This document shows positions 48,845 through 61,019 of a DNA stretch of 64,000 bases, piece by piece. Position 1 is the first letter of the stretch, and the number at the start of each line of letters is the position of its first letter. The position numbers and the translations under genes were made by a program. The notes under the pieces are model-generated. The model saw only the letters and a list, made by a program, of their open reading frames with translations, ran no database searches and was not told where the DNA came from. This DNA is from Diphasiastrum complanatum (taxonomy: Eukaryota; Streptophyta; Lycopodiopsida; Lycopodiales; Lycopodiaceae). Location of the stretch: assembly GCA_029204225.1 (NCBI GenBank), contig CM055098.1, positions 11,555,552-11,619,551 of the forward strand, written 5' to 3'.

Positions 48845-49643
48845 CTAAAGGCTGAAATGAGCTAAATCCTTGGTTTTCATTCAATTTGATCACAATTTTT
48901 GATCTAAATCTTGTGTAGATTGGATCTTAGCATCTAGTATTGATTCTAGAACTCAAAGTGAGTCAAATACATTGGAGATTGGTGTTGTGTGACTTCATTT
49001 GCAGGTGTTTAGGTGTCTAAAACTAGAGGCAAAGTTGAGTTCAACTCACATTACCAAGATAGCAAGTTTTGCTTGCTCCAAGCATTGATTTCTAAGCGAG
49101 TTTTGGAGGTGATTTCATAGAGGAGGCTTTCTAGCATTCAAGGAGAGGGAAGATCAGAGTTTTGGGGACTCTTCAAGGCTGTTCTAAGGTGTAGTAGGCA
49201 CCTCCTAAAGTGATTTAGGTTCAGTCCAACCATTGCTTGACTTATGCACCAAATTAGATCAATTTTTCATCAATTTTGATCATTTTTTGCTTGTGATTGG
49301 ATAGTAGATTGTGTTGCATCCTCATTAAGTTCCATTTAGATCTTTTACAAGTGATTTTGGAAGTATATTAGGTTGCTGAAATTCACTCTTGATCAGATCA
49401 TTTGGAAGCTTTAATGTTCTTTATAGAAAGAGGGGCAATTCTACTAGTATTGTCTACTTCAATCAAGCAAGTGCATTGTTTCTAGTATTCTATGATTTGA
49501 TTTTGTTAGAGATCATTCTTAGATATTTATAGAAAGTCTATTACTGATATTTTCAGGTCCCTAAGAAGTGGGATAAGGTAGACCTTCAATCAAATCAATA
49601 GAAGTAACCTTCATTTGTGCCAAGTCCTTGATTAGGAGACTAG

Positions 49644-51854
49644 ATGGCATCTATAAATGCATATCTTTTGGATACTAATGAAAGGCTCAACAAAACTAAC
49701 TATTCCATATGGAAAGTTAGAATGGAATCTATCATGATCATGCAAGATCTGATGGAAATTGTAAATGGTAAGGAGGGTGAACCAATTCATCCTCAAGAAA
49801 AAGCCAAATACATCAAGAGGTGCAATGTTGCACTACATTGCATAAAAATGAATGTTGCAAATGAACTCTTAAGAGAGGTAGGAGATTGCACTTCAGCTCA
49901 AGATGCTTGGGAGACTTTGCAAAAGGTCTATGAATCCAAGAACCAAACTAGAATGTTAGCTTTGAAGAATCAAATCTATAGAAGCTATCAAAAGAAAGGA
50001 GAGAGTGCACATACTTTTGTCCTAAGAGTAAAGGAATTGAACAAAGAGCTAGCCTTTATAGGTGACCCTATCAAGGATGAAGAGCTTGTTCAACTCATAT
50101 TGAATGGACTAAGCTTTGAATTTGACAATTTGGTTCAGGGATATGCAATTATGGGTAAGCTACCCATACTTGAAGAACTCCAAGGCACACTCATGGCCGA
50201 GGAATCAAGAAGGAGCCAAATGCAAGAGAGGATGGATAGGCTTTCCATCCAAGGTGGAGATGACCAAGCTCTCTTCACCAAAGGCAAAGGCAAGTCCAAA
50301 GGCAAAGGATCAACATTCAAGAAGTCTACAAAGCTTGAGGATCAAGAAGGACCCCCAAAGGCATCTCCATCAACCACCAAAGTCAAGAAGGACAAATCAA
50401 AGGTGAAGTGCTACTATTGTAGCAAGGTGGGGCATTATGCCTCGGAATGCTTCAAGAGGAAGCAAGATCAAAGCCAAGCCAACATGAGCAAAGAGGAGGA
50501 GGAGGAGAGTTCACATGAGGACTCTCTCATGATGTCCATATTTTCTTCAACAAGCTTCAAAGGAGAAGATCCTTGGTGGATTGACTCGGGTGCTAGTTCA
50601 CACATGACTAGTAAAAGGGAGTTTTTCTCTTCTCTCTTATCTTATGATGGACCTATAAAGTCTATCTATACAGCAAATGATGAAGCTTGTAAGATTGAAG
50701 GAGTTGGTAGCATTCCCCTTTGCTTAGGATCTTCCAAAAAGATCAACATAGAAGGTGTTTTGTACATTCCTACAATAACAAAGAATCTACTAAGTGTTGG
50801 CCAAATGATAGACAATGGTTTCAATGTTGACTTTGCTTCAAATGAATGTTTCATCAAGAAGAAGGGTAAGATAGTGGCTAAGGGCACTAGACTTGGCAAA
50901 CTTTATAAGCTGGATGCATTTGTGGATACTAATGTTGTCATGTTGGCCGAGAAGAGCAAGATATCTACCTTTACTTTATGGCACAAAAGACTTGGACATG
51001 TCAACTCGGGTTCCATGGAGGCTATGATCAAGGAGGAGTATGCTTTAGGCCTACCAAGGTCTATTGGGAAGGAAGACAAGGTTTGTGAAGCTTGTGCCTT
51101 ATTCAAGGCACATAAGAAGGTGTCTCCTAACTCCATCACAAAGTCATCTCATCCTCTTGAACTCATACACTCGGATGTGCACATTGCTAGCACCAAATCT
51201 AATGGAGGTTCATCCATGTTTTTAACCTTCATTGATGACTACTCAAGATATTGTTGGGTGTTCTTACTTTCTTTCAAGTCTCAAGTATTTGATACTTTTG
51301 TAAAGTTCAAGTTGTTTGTGGAAAAGCATCATAATCATAGCATCAAGATTCTTAGAAGTGACAATGGTGGAGAATTCATCTCCAATGAGTTCAAGGCCTT
51401 TTGTGAGGAGGAAGGGATCAAGAAAGAGACTTCTTGTCCTTACACTCCTCAACAAAATGGAGTTGCTGAAAGAAGGAATAGAACATTATGTGAATGTTCT
51501 AAGGCTTTAAGATTAGATGCTTGTTTGCCCAAATCCTTTTGGGGTGAGTCTCTTGTATGTGCAAACTACTTGATGAATAGGGTGTCTTGCAAAGCAATTG
51601 AAGGCAAAACTCCTTATGAGATGTTGTATGGAAAGAAACCCAATCTTAATCACTTGAAAGTTTTTGGGTGTATATATTATGTGCATGTGCCATTGGAAAC
51701 AAGAACCAAGGAGGATCCATCTTCCACAAGAGGGATCATGCTTGGATATGCAAGCTCAAGCAAGGGCTACAAACTCTATCTCCCATCCTTGAACAAATTT
51801 GTTGTTTCAAGGGATGTCATCTTTGATGAACATCATATGCATATGCTTGAATAA
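49644..51854 (+). CDS. Copia C gag-protease-integrase (736 aa, ends at a stop)
   Basis: ATG 49644, about 800 bp after the primer site. Residues: gag capsid-like (LNKTNYSIWKVRMESIMIM about 15-33; QDAWETLQKVYES about 85-97; FDNLVQGYAIMGKL about 159-172), knuckle CYYCSKVGHYASEC about 255-268, protease WWIDSGASSHMTS (DSGA), then KNLLSVGQMIDNGF, GAG-pre-integrase LWHKRLGHVNSG, integrase HSDVHIA, FIDDYSRYCW, DNGGEFIS and PQQNGVAERRNRTL. All catalytic residues of protease and integrase are seen. It ends at TAA (LE*), where the family continues into the linker and RT. Confidence 0.95.
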   Translation: MASINAYLLDTNERLNKTNYSIWKVRMESIMIMQDLMEIVNGKEGEPIHPQEKAKYIKRCNVALHCIKMNVANELLREVGDCTSAQDAWETLQKVYESKNQTRMLALKNQIYRSYQKKGESAHTFVLRVKELNKELAFIGDPIKDEELVQLILNGLSFEFDNLVQGYAIMGKLPILEELQGTLMAEESRRSQMQERMDRLSIQGGDDQALFTKGKGKSKGKGSTFKKSTKLEDQEGPPKASPSTTKVKKDKSKVKCYYCSKVGHYASECFKRKQDQSQANMSKEEEEESSHEDSLMMSIFSSTSFKGEDPWWIDSGASSHMTSKREFFSSLLSYDGPIKSIYTANDEACKIEGVGSIPLCLGSSKKINIEGVLYIPTITKNLLSVGQMIDNGFNVDFASNECFIKKKGKIVAKGTRLGKLYKLDAFVDTNVVMLAEKSKISTFTLWHKRLGHVNSGSMEAMIKEEYALGLPRSIGKEDKVCEACALFKAHKKVSPNSITKSSHPLELIHSDVHIASTKSNGGSSMFLTFIDDYSRYCWVFLLSFKSQVFDTFVKFKLFVEKHHNHSIKILRSDNGGEFISNEFKAFCEEEGIKKETSCPYTPQQNGVAERRNRTLCECSKALRLDACLPKSFWGESLVCANYLMNRVSCKAIEGKTPYEMLYGKKPNLNHLKVFGCIYYVHVPLETRTKEDPSSTRGIMLGYASSSKGYKLYLPSLNKFVVSRDVIFDEHHMHMLE

Positions 51855-53610
51855 GGCTCAAGTGCTCCAACAATCAAGAAGAAGATGGCCGAGGAGCAAG
51901 ATCTTGGTTTTGAGGAGGAGCTCATGGAGGGGCAAGCACCAAACCCACCTATCACACCAAGGAGATCTTCAAGGGCAAAAGTGGAGCCATCATGGCTCAC
52001 ATATCAAGGCAAAGGACAGCAAGTTGAGGGTATCTCATCCACTTCTTATGCTTTATCTAGTTTTGAAGAACCGTCTAATGTTGAAGATGCATTGAACTCC
52101 AAAGAATGGTATAAATCTATGTTGGATGAGTATGATGTCTTGATTGAGAATGAAACTTGGTTGCTTGTTGAGAGACCTCAAAGGAATGTAATAGGATGCA
52201 AGTGGGTCTTCAAGCTTAAGTTGAATGCAAATGGGAGTGTTAACAAACATAAAGCAAGATTAGTTGCAAAAGGTTATGCTCAAGAGAGAGGGATAGACTA
52301 TGAGGAAACTTTTGCACCCATGGCCAAGATGGTCACAATAAGACTAATCATTGCACTTGCATCACATTTTGGATGGATTCTATGTCAAATGGATGTCTCT
52401 AATGCTTTCTTGAATGGTTTTTTGGAAGAGGATATCTATATGGAGCAGCCACAAGGGTTCATCAATCATGGAATGGAGAACAAAGTATGCCATCTCCAAA
52501 GAAGCATCTATGGCTTGAAGCAAGTCTCGAGATCTTGAAATTCAAGACTACATTGCTATCTTATTTCACTTTCTTTTGTTCAAAGTGAATATGATCCCAC
52601 TCTTTACATTAAGTTTGATGATGTTGGTATTGTACTTTTACTCATTTATGTAGATGACATCATCATTAGTGGAAATAGTGTTGATGGTATTGAAAAAATC
52701 AAGATAGATCTATTCTTAGAGTTCAAGATGGTAGATCTAGGGTGTCTTCACTTCATCTTAGGCATAGAAGTACTTAGAGGGTCTGATTTTATCTTTATAA
52801 GTCAAGTAAACTATGCTCAAAGTCTTTTGAAGAAGTTTAAGATGGAAGTATGCAAAAGTGTTGACACACCAATGGAGCAAGATGTAAAAGTGCCAATGAA
52901 GATGATGAAAGATCCTTCATGGACATCACTTTGTTTAGGCAACTTATAGGTTCCTTAATGTGGATCACTATAACTAGACCAGATCTTAGTTTTAGTGTAT
53001 GTAGGTTGAGCCAATCCATGCAAAAGCCATTGAATATCCATTGGAAAAAGGCTAAGAGGATTCTAAGATACATCTCGGGTACATTGGATTTTGGGATTCT
53101 ATATAGAGGAGATGTGATTAACCTTCATGCATTTAGTGATTCAGATTTTGCAGGGGACAAGAGGGATAGGAAATCAACAAGTGCCTATTCAACTTTCATA
53201 GGAGAAGGTGTGGTTTCATGGCTTTCAAAAAAACAAGAAACTATATCTCTATCTTCAACCGAGGCCGAGTACAAAGCTTTGACAACCACTACAAAGGAGG
53301 TGCTTTGAATCAAGAGATTATTGGTGGAACTAAAGATCATGGATTCAGAGGAGGCACCAATCATCTAAAATGACAATATATCAGCCCAACACCTTGCATC
53401 TAACCCAATCTTCCATGCAAGATCTAAGCACATTGAGATATGCCATCACTTTGTGAGAGAAATGGTGCAAGCCAAGGAGATTGCTTTGGAGCATGTTCCA
53501 AGCAATAAATGTGTAGCTGATCTACTTACTAAACCACTTTAAAAGACACCTTTTATGAAGTTCAGATCATCACTTGGAGTGATTAGTAAAGCAATGATTG
53601 AACCAAGCTA
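51855..53610 (+). pseudogene. Copia C reverse transcriptase and RNase H, degraded
   Basis: The frame continues after the TAA at 51852. RT: EEPSNVEDALNSKEWYKSML, CKWVFKLKLN, YEETFAPMAKMVTIRLIIAL, QMDVSNAFLNGFLEEDIYM, IYGLKQ, then a TGA near 52538, YVDDIIISGNS, and a frameshift near 52905-52920. RNase H: ITRPDLSFSVCRLSQSM, SDSDFAGDKRDRKSTSAYST, SLSSTEAEYKALTTTTKEVL, a TGA in place of Trp near 53306, TAA near 53367, FHARSKHIEI, and a TAA in ADLLTKPL*K. Counting the TAA at 51852, six disabling changes are visible, while the catalytic YVDD and D/E residues remain. Confidence 0.92.
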
Positions 53611-53615
53611 GATAG

Positions 53616-54311
53616 TGTGGCTACTAGTTGTTAAAAATTCACAATTCTAGCTTGACTAGTTTTGGTCATATGACTTGTAAATAGTTAGATGGTCATGATG
53701 TGGCTTGTCACACGTGCCAAATAGCATAGGATTCCATTCATAAGGATGTTCTCAAGTAGACCTAAGTGTTAGAACCTTTGGAATGAGTCCAAACTATGCT
53801 TAGATACAAGGGAGAAAAAATAGGAGCTATTTTTGGTAATTTTTGCATTGTTGAGGGATCTCCAAGATTCCAACCCTAACTTGGTAGGGATGAAAGATCC
53901 ACCAAAATTAGCATTAGGGATAGGTTTAGGGCTACTCATACCTGCCCAAAACCGTGATGGATCATGTATATATAGGTGATGATATCTCACCAAAATCAAT
54001 CAAGCAATTTCATGTTTTTTTCTCTCATAATGGTGCAATTGCTCTCTATGTTCATAATTGTTTGAGTACTTGTGATTACTAATGATTATAGGATTGAATG
54101 TAGGTCTGGTGTACAGTACTCAGACTGTGGGAGGCCGTACTTTCACACGTGTGAAGTCTTCTTCAAGGATTTGGGCCATTTAGTGAGGTTCAAGCATAGA
54201 TTTTTGATGGATTTTGATGGTTCAACTTGTGCTAATCTTATGAAATCATAATCTATTGTTTCCCTCATCATTTCAAGTGTTTTAGGATCCTTATTTGCTG
54301 TAATTTTTACA
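53616..54311 (+). repeat. Copia C 3' LTR
   Basis: 696 bp matching 48138-48832. The sequence directly before it (AACCAAGCTAGATAG) is not a strong polypurine tract. Confidence 0.92.
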
Positions 54312-55750
54312 CTAGTGTATAGAGTGTTTTCTTGTGTGTAGTATGCTTAGGGTTTGGATCTTGCTTATGGTATGGGACATAAGTAGGGTTTGGATCTTAA
54401 GTATGCTATGGTTTGTGGTGGTATGCTTTGGATTAGTTATTGGTTAGCAAGGGGGTGCTAGATTAGCCAAGTTGCGAATTGCATGTGCTAGCTAGCTATG
54501 GTTGGGTGGTTAATACTTGAGGCCACTTGTTATCTACCTTTTTGATTAAGATTAGGGACACAGGTGGAGGAGAGATCCATGGAGGCCTAAAGATCCTTAC
54601 TTGTAGGTGGAGGCATCCTAGCTTGGAGTTGGGGAGCATCTTGGAGCTTCCAGGTTACTTGGAGGACCTTTGGAGGCACTACCTTTAGATTACGACTTTC
54701 TAACTTCATTTCTAAAAGTGGTATCAGCGCTAGACAAAGGATGGTAACCTTTCTAACCTTCTTCAAGTTCAAACTAAATTTCTTTTGGGGAAGATTAGTG
54801 GCTTTTCTAGTAATCAAAAGCTTGTAGCTGAAGTACCCAATGAATCTAGTTCTTTTGATAAAGAGTAGTGATGCTTATAGAATTGTTTAGGGGCTGATTT
54901 TTTATTATAATAGAGAAATTTTAAAGTGGGCTTTTGGTTTTAAATCATTTTGAAAAAAGATTTGTGGAATGGTTATAAGAAATCTTCCTCTACATTCACA
55001 TAAAATGTTATTTGCAAAAAAATTGATTCTAGCTATGTGTTTTGATCAAAACTAGTGTTTTTTTTGCATAAATGAAGTGTTTAAACTTCTGATTTTCATT
55101 TTGAAGTTCTGTTTTCAAACCTGTAAATCTGAAAATCATATCTAAAATGTGAAGTTTTTATAAAACCCTCATTAGTTACACCTTTCTACCTACTAGTTTT
55201 ATGAAAATGACAATGTAGAAAGGAAAAGGTAGTGTAACTTTATGCATAAAAAAGCTTTTGAAGTTTTATTTTTTGTCATTTTGAAATTCTGTAAATCTGA
55301 AAAACAAATCTAAAAAAGTGAAGTTTTCATAGAACTTCATTAGTTTTCCTTTTCTAGTCACTAATTTCATGGATTTGAAAAACTAGGAAAGTGAGAAATG
55401 TAAAAAATTGTGTTGAATTTGAAAGAACAAATGCAAATGGAATTGGAATGGGAACTTTATGTTAACATTAGCTTGAAGTAGTTAATTGAAGTTTACATAA
55501 AGATTAGTTTTGATTTTTGCTTTGGATTGAGGCAAAAGTAAAAAATTGCTTGGTGTAGTTTTCTCTTAAGCTTGGATTGAGCTTGCAAAATGTAGGCTTG
55601 GATTGAGCTTACAAACAATAAGTATTGAATGAGTAGAAGTAAATGCTTTTATTTGCATTGGATTATGTAAGAATTGAAGCATTTCTATCATTCTAATCAA
55701 AATTATTTCTTGTTGTATTTGCAAAATAGGAAAATACACCAGCAACTCCA
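54312..55750 (+). repeat. Gypsy1 5' LTR part and leader
   Basis: Colinear with 12968-14341. The likely LTR end is CTTCA at 54708, with the primer-site sequence TGGTATCAGCGCTAGAC at 54719. The leader is AT-rich without an ORF and includes one stretch (about 55492-55570) absent from gypsy2. Confidence 0.65.
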
Positions 55751-55915
55751 ATGGATCAAACCAATGAAAACCTATTATTTGATCTATTAAACCCATCCAA
55801 TGTAGCACAAGGTCTTGAACTTTTATACCAACAAATTCAAGCCACTAATAAAAAGCTTTTTGAAACTAATCAAAGGAACCAAGACTTAGAGTCTAGGTTA
55901 GCCAACCAGAAGTAG
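55751..55915 (+). CDS. Gypsy1 gag N-terminal ORF (54 codons)
   Basis: ATG 55751 (MDQTNENLLFDLLNPSNVAQ) to TAG at 55913, the counterpart of 14342-14521. After it, GGGGTAGAAG jumps to AGTGACATTCC, so about 325 bp of gag present in gypsy2 (14530-14848) is missing. The gypsy sequence then stops at the chimeric junction. Confidence 0.6.
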   Translation: MDQTNENLLFDLLNPSNVAQGLELLYQQIQATNKKLFETNQRNQDLESRLANQK

Positions 55916-55979
55916 CATTTACTTGTTTAAGGGGTAGAAGAGTGACATTCCACCAAAGGTACAAATGTTAATGTTTATT

Positions 55980-55984
55980 GATGG
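55980..55984. other. Right chimeric junction: gypsy1 joined to copia A
   Basis: Gypsy gag (ACAAATGTTAATGTTTATTG) stops and minus-strand copia A starts (GGCCATTATC, DNGH on the element strand). The next gypsy bases, GATTACCAAGTGG, are at 10996, and the next copia codons are at 11000 going left. Only ATGG-like overlap here. Confidence 0.85.
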
Positions 55985-57112
55985 CCATTATCAAGCAATT
56001 GGCCAACACTAATAAGATTCTTGGTAAGTATAGGTACATAAAGAACTTTAGAGAGAGAAAGAACTTTAGAGGATGCAAGCTTCAAGGGAATGTTCCCTAT
56101 GCCTTCAATAGGACATTCAAAATCATTTGCAGTGTATATTCATTTCTTGACTCCATCATAAAGTGCAATAGAAGAGAAAGAGTCCTTGGAGCTACACATA
56201 TGTGAAGAGGCTCCAGTATCAATATACCATAGGCCGTCCTTCTTGAAATGAGTAGATGAGAAACTAGAGACCATAAGAGATCCCTCTCCATCATTTGCAA
56301 TAGTGTCTTCTTTCTCATTGGTAATATTGGCTTGCTTGAGTTGATTCTTCTTCTTGAAGCAATTGGTGGCATAATGACTTTTCTTGCCACAATAAAAGCA
56401 CTTGATCTTCTTCTTCTTGAGCTTGGATGATGAAGCATTAGAGGAATCATCTTCCTCCTCATCTTTGTCTTTGGATTTGACTTTGTCTTTGCTTGAGGAT
56501 TGTTGATGTTGGTTCTTGCTCCTCCCTTTGTGCTTATCCTTGGCAAAGAGAGCTTTGCCATCATTATGAGTGAGAGAAAGCTTGTCCATCCTCAAGAGCT
56601 TGTACTCTTGTCTTGATTCTTCCGAAATTAGCACACTTTGGAGAGCCTCCAAACTTGGTAGCTCCTCCTTAATGGCATAGGATTGGACAAGGTTATCAAA
56701 TTCACTTCTCAAGCAATTGAGAATGACTTGAACTAGCTCATTTTGATTGATGGAATCACCAAGCAATCTCTCTATGAATATCTTTTACTCTCAAAACATA
56801 ACTAGATGCACTCTCATCACTCTTTTGGCTACTTTGAAAGATTTGATTCCTAAGAGTGAGAAGCCTAGAGGTATTCTTAGCCTCATAGATAGTCTTGAGA
56901 CAATCCCAAGCTTCTTTGGCTATTGTACAAGTACATATCTCCCTCAATATCTCATTAGAGGCATTCATCTTAATGTAGTGGAGAGCCATCCTAGCTCTCT
57001 TTTTGTATTTTTGAACCTCTTGAAGAACTTGTGGTTCTTCTTCAAGGCCAAGAACTATGTCCATCACGTCTTGAATGATCAAGATGGACTCCATCCTCAT
57101 TTTTCAAATTGA
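55984..57112 (-). pseudogene. Copia A gag and protease, 5' half
   Basis: The minus-strand frame from 57100 has MRMESILIIQDVMDIVLG, MALHYIKMNASNEILREI and AKEAWDCLKTIYEAKNTSRL to REIAW. A 1-nt shift near 56760 moves it to GDSINQNELVQVILNCLRSE, EFDNLVQSYAIKEELPSL, a Lys/Asp/Ser-rich linker, the knuckle CFYCGKKSHYATNC (about 56358-56399) and protease LWYIDTGASSHMCSS (DTGA). After KK* it continues LYVPILTKNLISVGQLLDNG and stops at the junction. Pol continues at 11000. With its partner it makes one near-complete copia with a frameshift and two stops. Confidence 0.92.
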
Positions 57113-57900
57113 ATAGTTTGAAGTGGACAATCTTTCACTTGGTTCCAACAAGGATGAACCCATTGAAGACATTTGAAGTGAAGAAAACTCAAATGATGAA
57201 CAATAAATGTTGCTACACGCTCTCAATAGGATCCAATAATAGAGTACTATCTCCTCCTATGAAAAATCTTGCAATTATTTGTGAATTGATTCTCACTAGC
57301 TACACAAATCTCTCTAAAACAAGATCTATTTTACATCAAATGATGGAGTATAGGCAAAGTTAGGATCAAACACTCTTAGCATGTGTGAAATACACTAAGA
57401 AATCAAATTTAACTCAAATACAATGATATTGTATGAAACAAAATGGCTAAGATCTCAAAACAGTGCCTAGATCACATATAGATGAGATTGGTAAGCATTC
57501 AACTGTGATTTTGGATCAAACAAGCAATCTCTTGACCAAACCAAATGTGTCCACCCAGGTCTAGGTGCCCTACCTAACCCTCTTCAAATTGGCTCAACCA
57601 AATGGAATGAAACTGATTGCATCAGAAACTAGACAAAAATAGCTTCAAAACAAGCTATCAAGCAAGATAAATGGATCAAACATGAGAGAGAACTTCCAAA
57701 CTGAAATTGGATGTTCCTCACACGTGTCTGAGCACCTGTTTCCGTACAGTACCAGGTCAGACCCAATCACTGTCCTTTTGATCTCTTTTGATCCAAGATT
57801 GAACAAGATAGCTAGGAAAATGGGCCTTGACAACTTCTAGCTCAAGATTGATGAAAATTTTTTACTTAGATGGATCAAAATGCATGGTAACCTTAGGTAG
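57113..57900 (-). other. Copia A untranslated leader
   Basis: About 790 bp between gag and the primer site, with no coding frame of note. Confidence 0.6.
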
Positions 57901-57912
57901 GCTCTGATACCA
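57901..57912 (-). other. Copia A primer-binding site
   Basis: On the minus strand TGGTATCAGAGC directly follows the LTR end, proving that the right-hand LTR is the 5' LTR. Confidence 0.95.
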
Positions 57913-58648
57913 TGTTGAATTTCACAAGTGTGGATTGTCCACAACATGTACTTGTGATCTCCTAAGGTGTGTAGATGCACCAAGATCAAGACTAGATTGA
58001 GATTCAAGATCAATCTTAGATCCTATGGCAAAAACACACTACTACATGCATTCAATCACTTCCAACTCTCACTCACACGTGTGGGAAGTATTCAAAAAAT
58101 AATCTAAGTAAAAACAAGCAGCTCTCCTCGAGTAGAGAGAGAAAAAGCATCATGAGCTCTCGAGTAGAGAGAGAAAGCTAGGAATCCAATAACTCACAAA
58201 ATCCATGAAATCACCAAATCAATTAGATTCAAAATGAGGAGTACAATGATACTAGTAGATCACGAGCTACCACTATGCTTAACTATGATTGGACCATATT
58301 TTGTCATCTCTTGATCCTATTGGATCATTGAACCATACACCTCTTAATTCTATTGGACTATATTCAAGCACACCTCAATTTCCTATTGGACCTCACAAGG
58401 TTCCACCTCTAAATCCTATTGGACCTCTTGGAATTCATCAAACAAAAACGTTACACTTGTCTACACTCTAATTGGCACGTGTTTAGCCTCTTACTCTATT
58501 TTGGCTCAATAGTGGCATTACAAGTGGAAGTGCATAATTTGCCATCTATGCCAAATTTATTCCTATCAACATCCTACACCTAGATGCTTGATGTAAAAAA
58601 CATACGACCCCTATATCTAACATAGATAATCTTTTTCAATTCTTCACA
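57913..58648 (-). repeat. Copia A 5' LTR
   Basis: 736 bp, TGTTGAATTTCAC...TTCTTCACA, the partner of 7479-8215. Flanked on the right by GCAAG. Confidence 0.95.
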
Positions 58649-61019
58649 GCAAGTATTAACGTCCAAGAATGTTTTGACATATTTGGCATGCGACAATCTG
58701 TTCAAACATAAACTACAAGGGCAACATTGAAAGAAAATTACTATTCTGAGTGATCAATGGACATAAACTGTTCACAAAATTTTAGTATTTTAAGCTAAGA
58801 TGTGTGATATGAGACGATAGCCTTTCAAATATAAAATTCAATTCACATAAGAGGTTACGTGGCTTCAATAATTTCCTTTCATACTAAAAGAGATGCTCAT
58901 TTTTGTTAAGGTAGAATAGTTTTTGTCTATCTGCTAAGACATGGGTTTTGACTCCAATATGGAATGGTATGTTCTCTCTAGAGTCAACTTCGCAACATCA
59001 TTGTACATAAAAATCTCAAATCAAGTGCATGTGACATAATGTTGTAGTAGCCATTGTTGCCACAATAACAAAAATTTCAAGTTTCATAGTTGACACCATA
59101 GCACAATCATAGGAAGCATACATCTTTCAAGTTGTCACTTTTTTGTTTATCTCCAAGTAGGACATGTATCTTTTAATTTCAAATTCCTGCTTTTACTATT
59201 TTGTATATAACTCATTATATGTGACTTTAGGAGATTGAGCAGCCTGGAGTACTTGTTTGATTTGTTTCGAAACACGTCAAATTTACAAGTGAATCTATAT
59301 CTTGCAACAAAACTCATCATGAAGCACATCATTTTATAAGCAGCATACAATATAGGACATAATTGTTATTTAATAAGGATGTCAGTTCTAAGTAATCATT
59401 TACTTGCTGGAACACATGAATTCAATAAGCTTAAGCATCGTGTATTGGATTGAGTGCCTAGGTGTGTGATTCATTGAAATGTGAGTAGGACTCACATTGG
59501 CTGCATATGATCACTACTACAACACACTGCATGTATTAAAGTTTCAATTCACCTCTTGAATTGAACTTTGAATGAATAGAACAAATATCACATACCTTAA
59601 ATTGCAAGCGAAATGTTTTTACCAAACATACACACAACTTGCCTCTAGAAAATTGTAAGGAAAATTCTTGGAACAAATGCCTAGCAAAGTTCTCTGATCA
59701 TAGTACAGATGCCATGCCCAAATTACATGACAAACACCTGTGAACAATAGAACCATCATCATTCTGCAATGATTTTCTTTTGGCACAACATGCCATGCTG
59801 AAGCAAGAAATGATGATCGCACAGCTGCACAAAATTACTCTGACTTCGGAAAGTATTCTTACTGTACCCCCTGTCAGCATTATTGCTAATATGAAGACTC
59901 TTTTCACCAGTGCAACCAGTCTTTTGAGTAGGTATACAATCTAAAACTGAACTTTGAGATTTTCAGTACTTCCAAAAGCTTCAGCTGAGGTCCCTTAGTT
60001 CAATTTTAAACCTAGAGAAAGATTGCATCTTATCTTTGATGTTGTAGCTGAAAAAGGCTAGTTAAGATGATGGAAACCTTTTGGGAGACTCAAAATTTGT
60101 TACTAAAGCAGAAAACACAATCTACAAAAGTGAAGTACTTAAAAAAGCAGGACCCTGTAGAGACAATTATACTAAAATTAAGAGAGACTAAAAAAAGTAG
60201 TAATATAGCAGAAAACATGATGTACAATAATTACTATTGGAAATTTTAACACTCTAGAAATTATGGTGCTCAATTTCTTGAGAGAGTGAAAATTTGGTGT
60301 GACAGCAGAAACATGATCTGCAATAGCTGCTACTGCAAACAAATTTGTGCATTTAAAAACAGATGATTCCCAATCACCTGGTTCAAACATACCCATGCAA
60401 ATCAAACATGCATTTGAGAGGAAGCTGTTTTGTGCTCTCAAATGACTATTTATAATAATGTTATAATCATCTCATGGTATTTACAAAAGTTGAAGCTACA
60501 ATGGAGGCAAATATATATTCTACATTACATCTCTCCAATCATCCAGCCTGGAGCTTTTACATATGTTTGCACGAATGTGTGACACTTTCAGTAAAAAATT
60601 GCACTCAGTTCCATAACTTCATGGAGAGCCTAAAAAGCAAAAATATAACTAGGAACAGTGTGTAGAAGTTAGTATTAAGGTTTATATCAATATTCAAATC
60701 TATTGTCCTGAGTCATCTGCCTATGATCAGGGATCCAGTTTGCGTTAAAAAGGCTTGCCTTGAGCTGCATCTGTTAAATTAGCAAAATTCATTTTTGGAG
60801 GTAGCAAGAAATCAAGCAGTCAAAATCAAGAGAAGGAATGAACTAGCATGAACTTATTTATCGTAGTATGGCAATAATGTCACATCATCAAAGATAGAAT
60901 GTGTGCTGCCCGCCCGCGGCTAAGTTACACTCCATAAAATTCAGCACATGAAGCAAAATCGGAATTGGAGGGCTGATAAAGCTACAGGCAGGCGAAATAA
61001 GAAAATGTGTGCCTTAGAA
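58649..61019. other. Intergenic region, no gene seen
   Basis: 2.4 kb of AT-rich sequence with only short open frames. It is probably the continuation of the DNA left of 7479 plus the downstream region of the receptor-kinase exon. Confidence 0.55.

Larger units (their letters stand above)
48138..54311 (+). mobile_element. Copia element C, complete LTR element with degraded pol
   Basis: 6.2-kb plus-strand element: 5' LTR, PBS, a long gag-pol reading, 3' LTR. LTRs differ at about four substitutions and one indel over 694-696 bp. CTAG(T) flanks both ends. Gag to integrase is one open frame of 736 codons; RT and RNase H carry stops and one frameshift. Its protein is related to copia A but more similar in the N-terminal half than the nucleotide sequence suggests. 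Confidence 0.95.
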
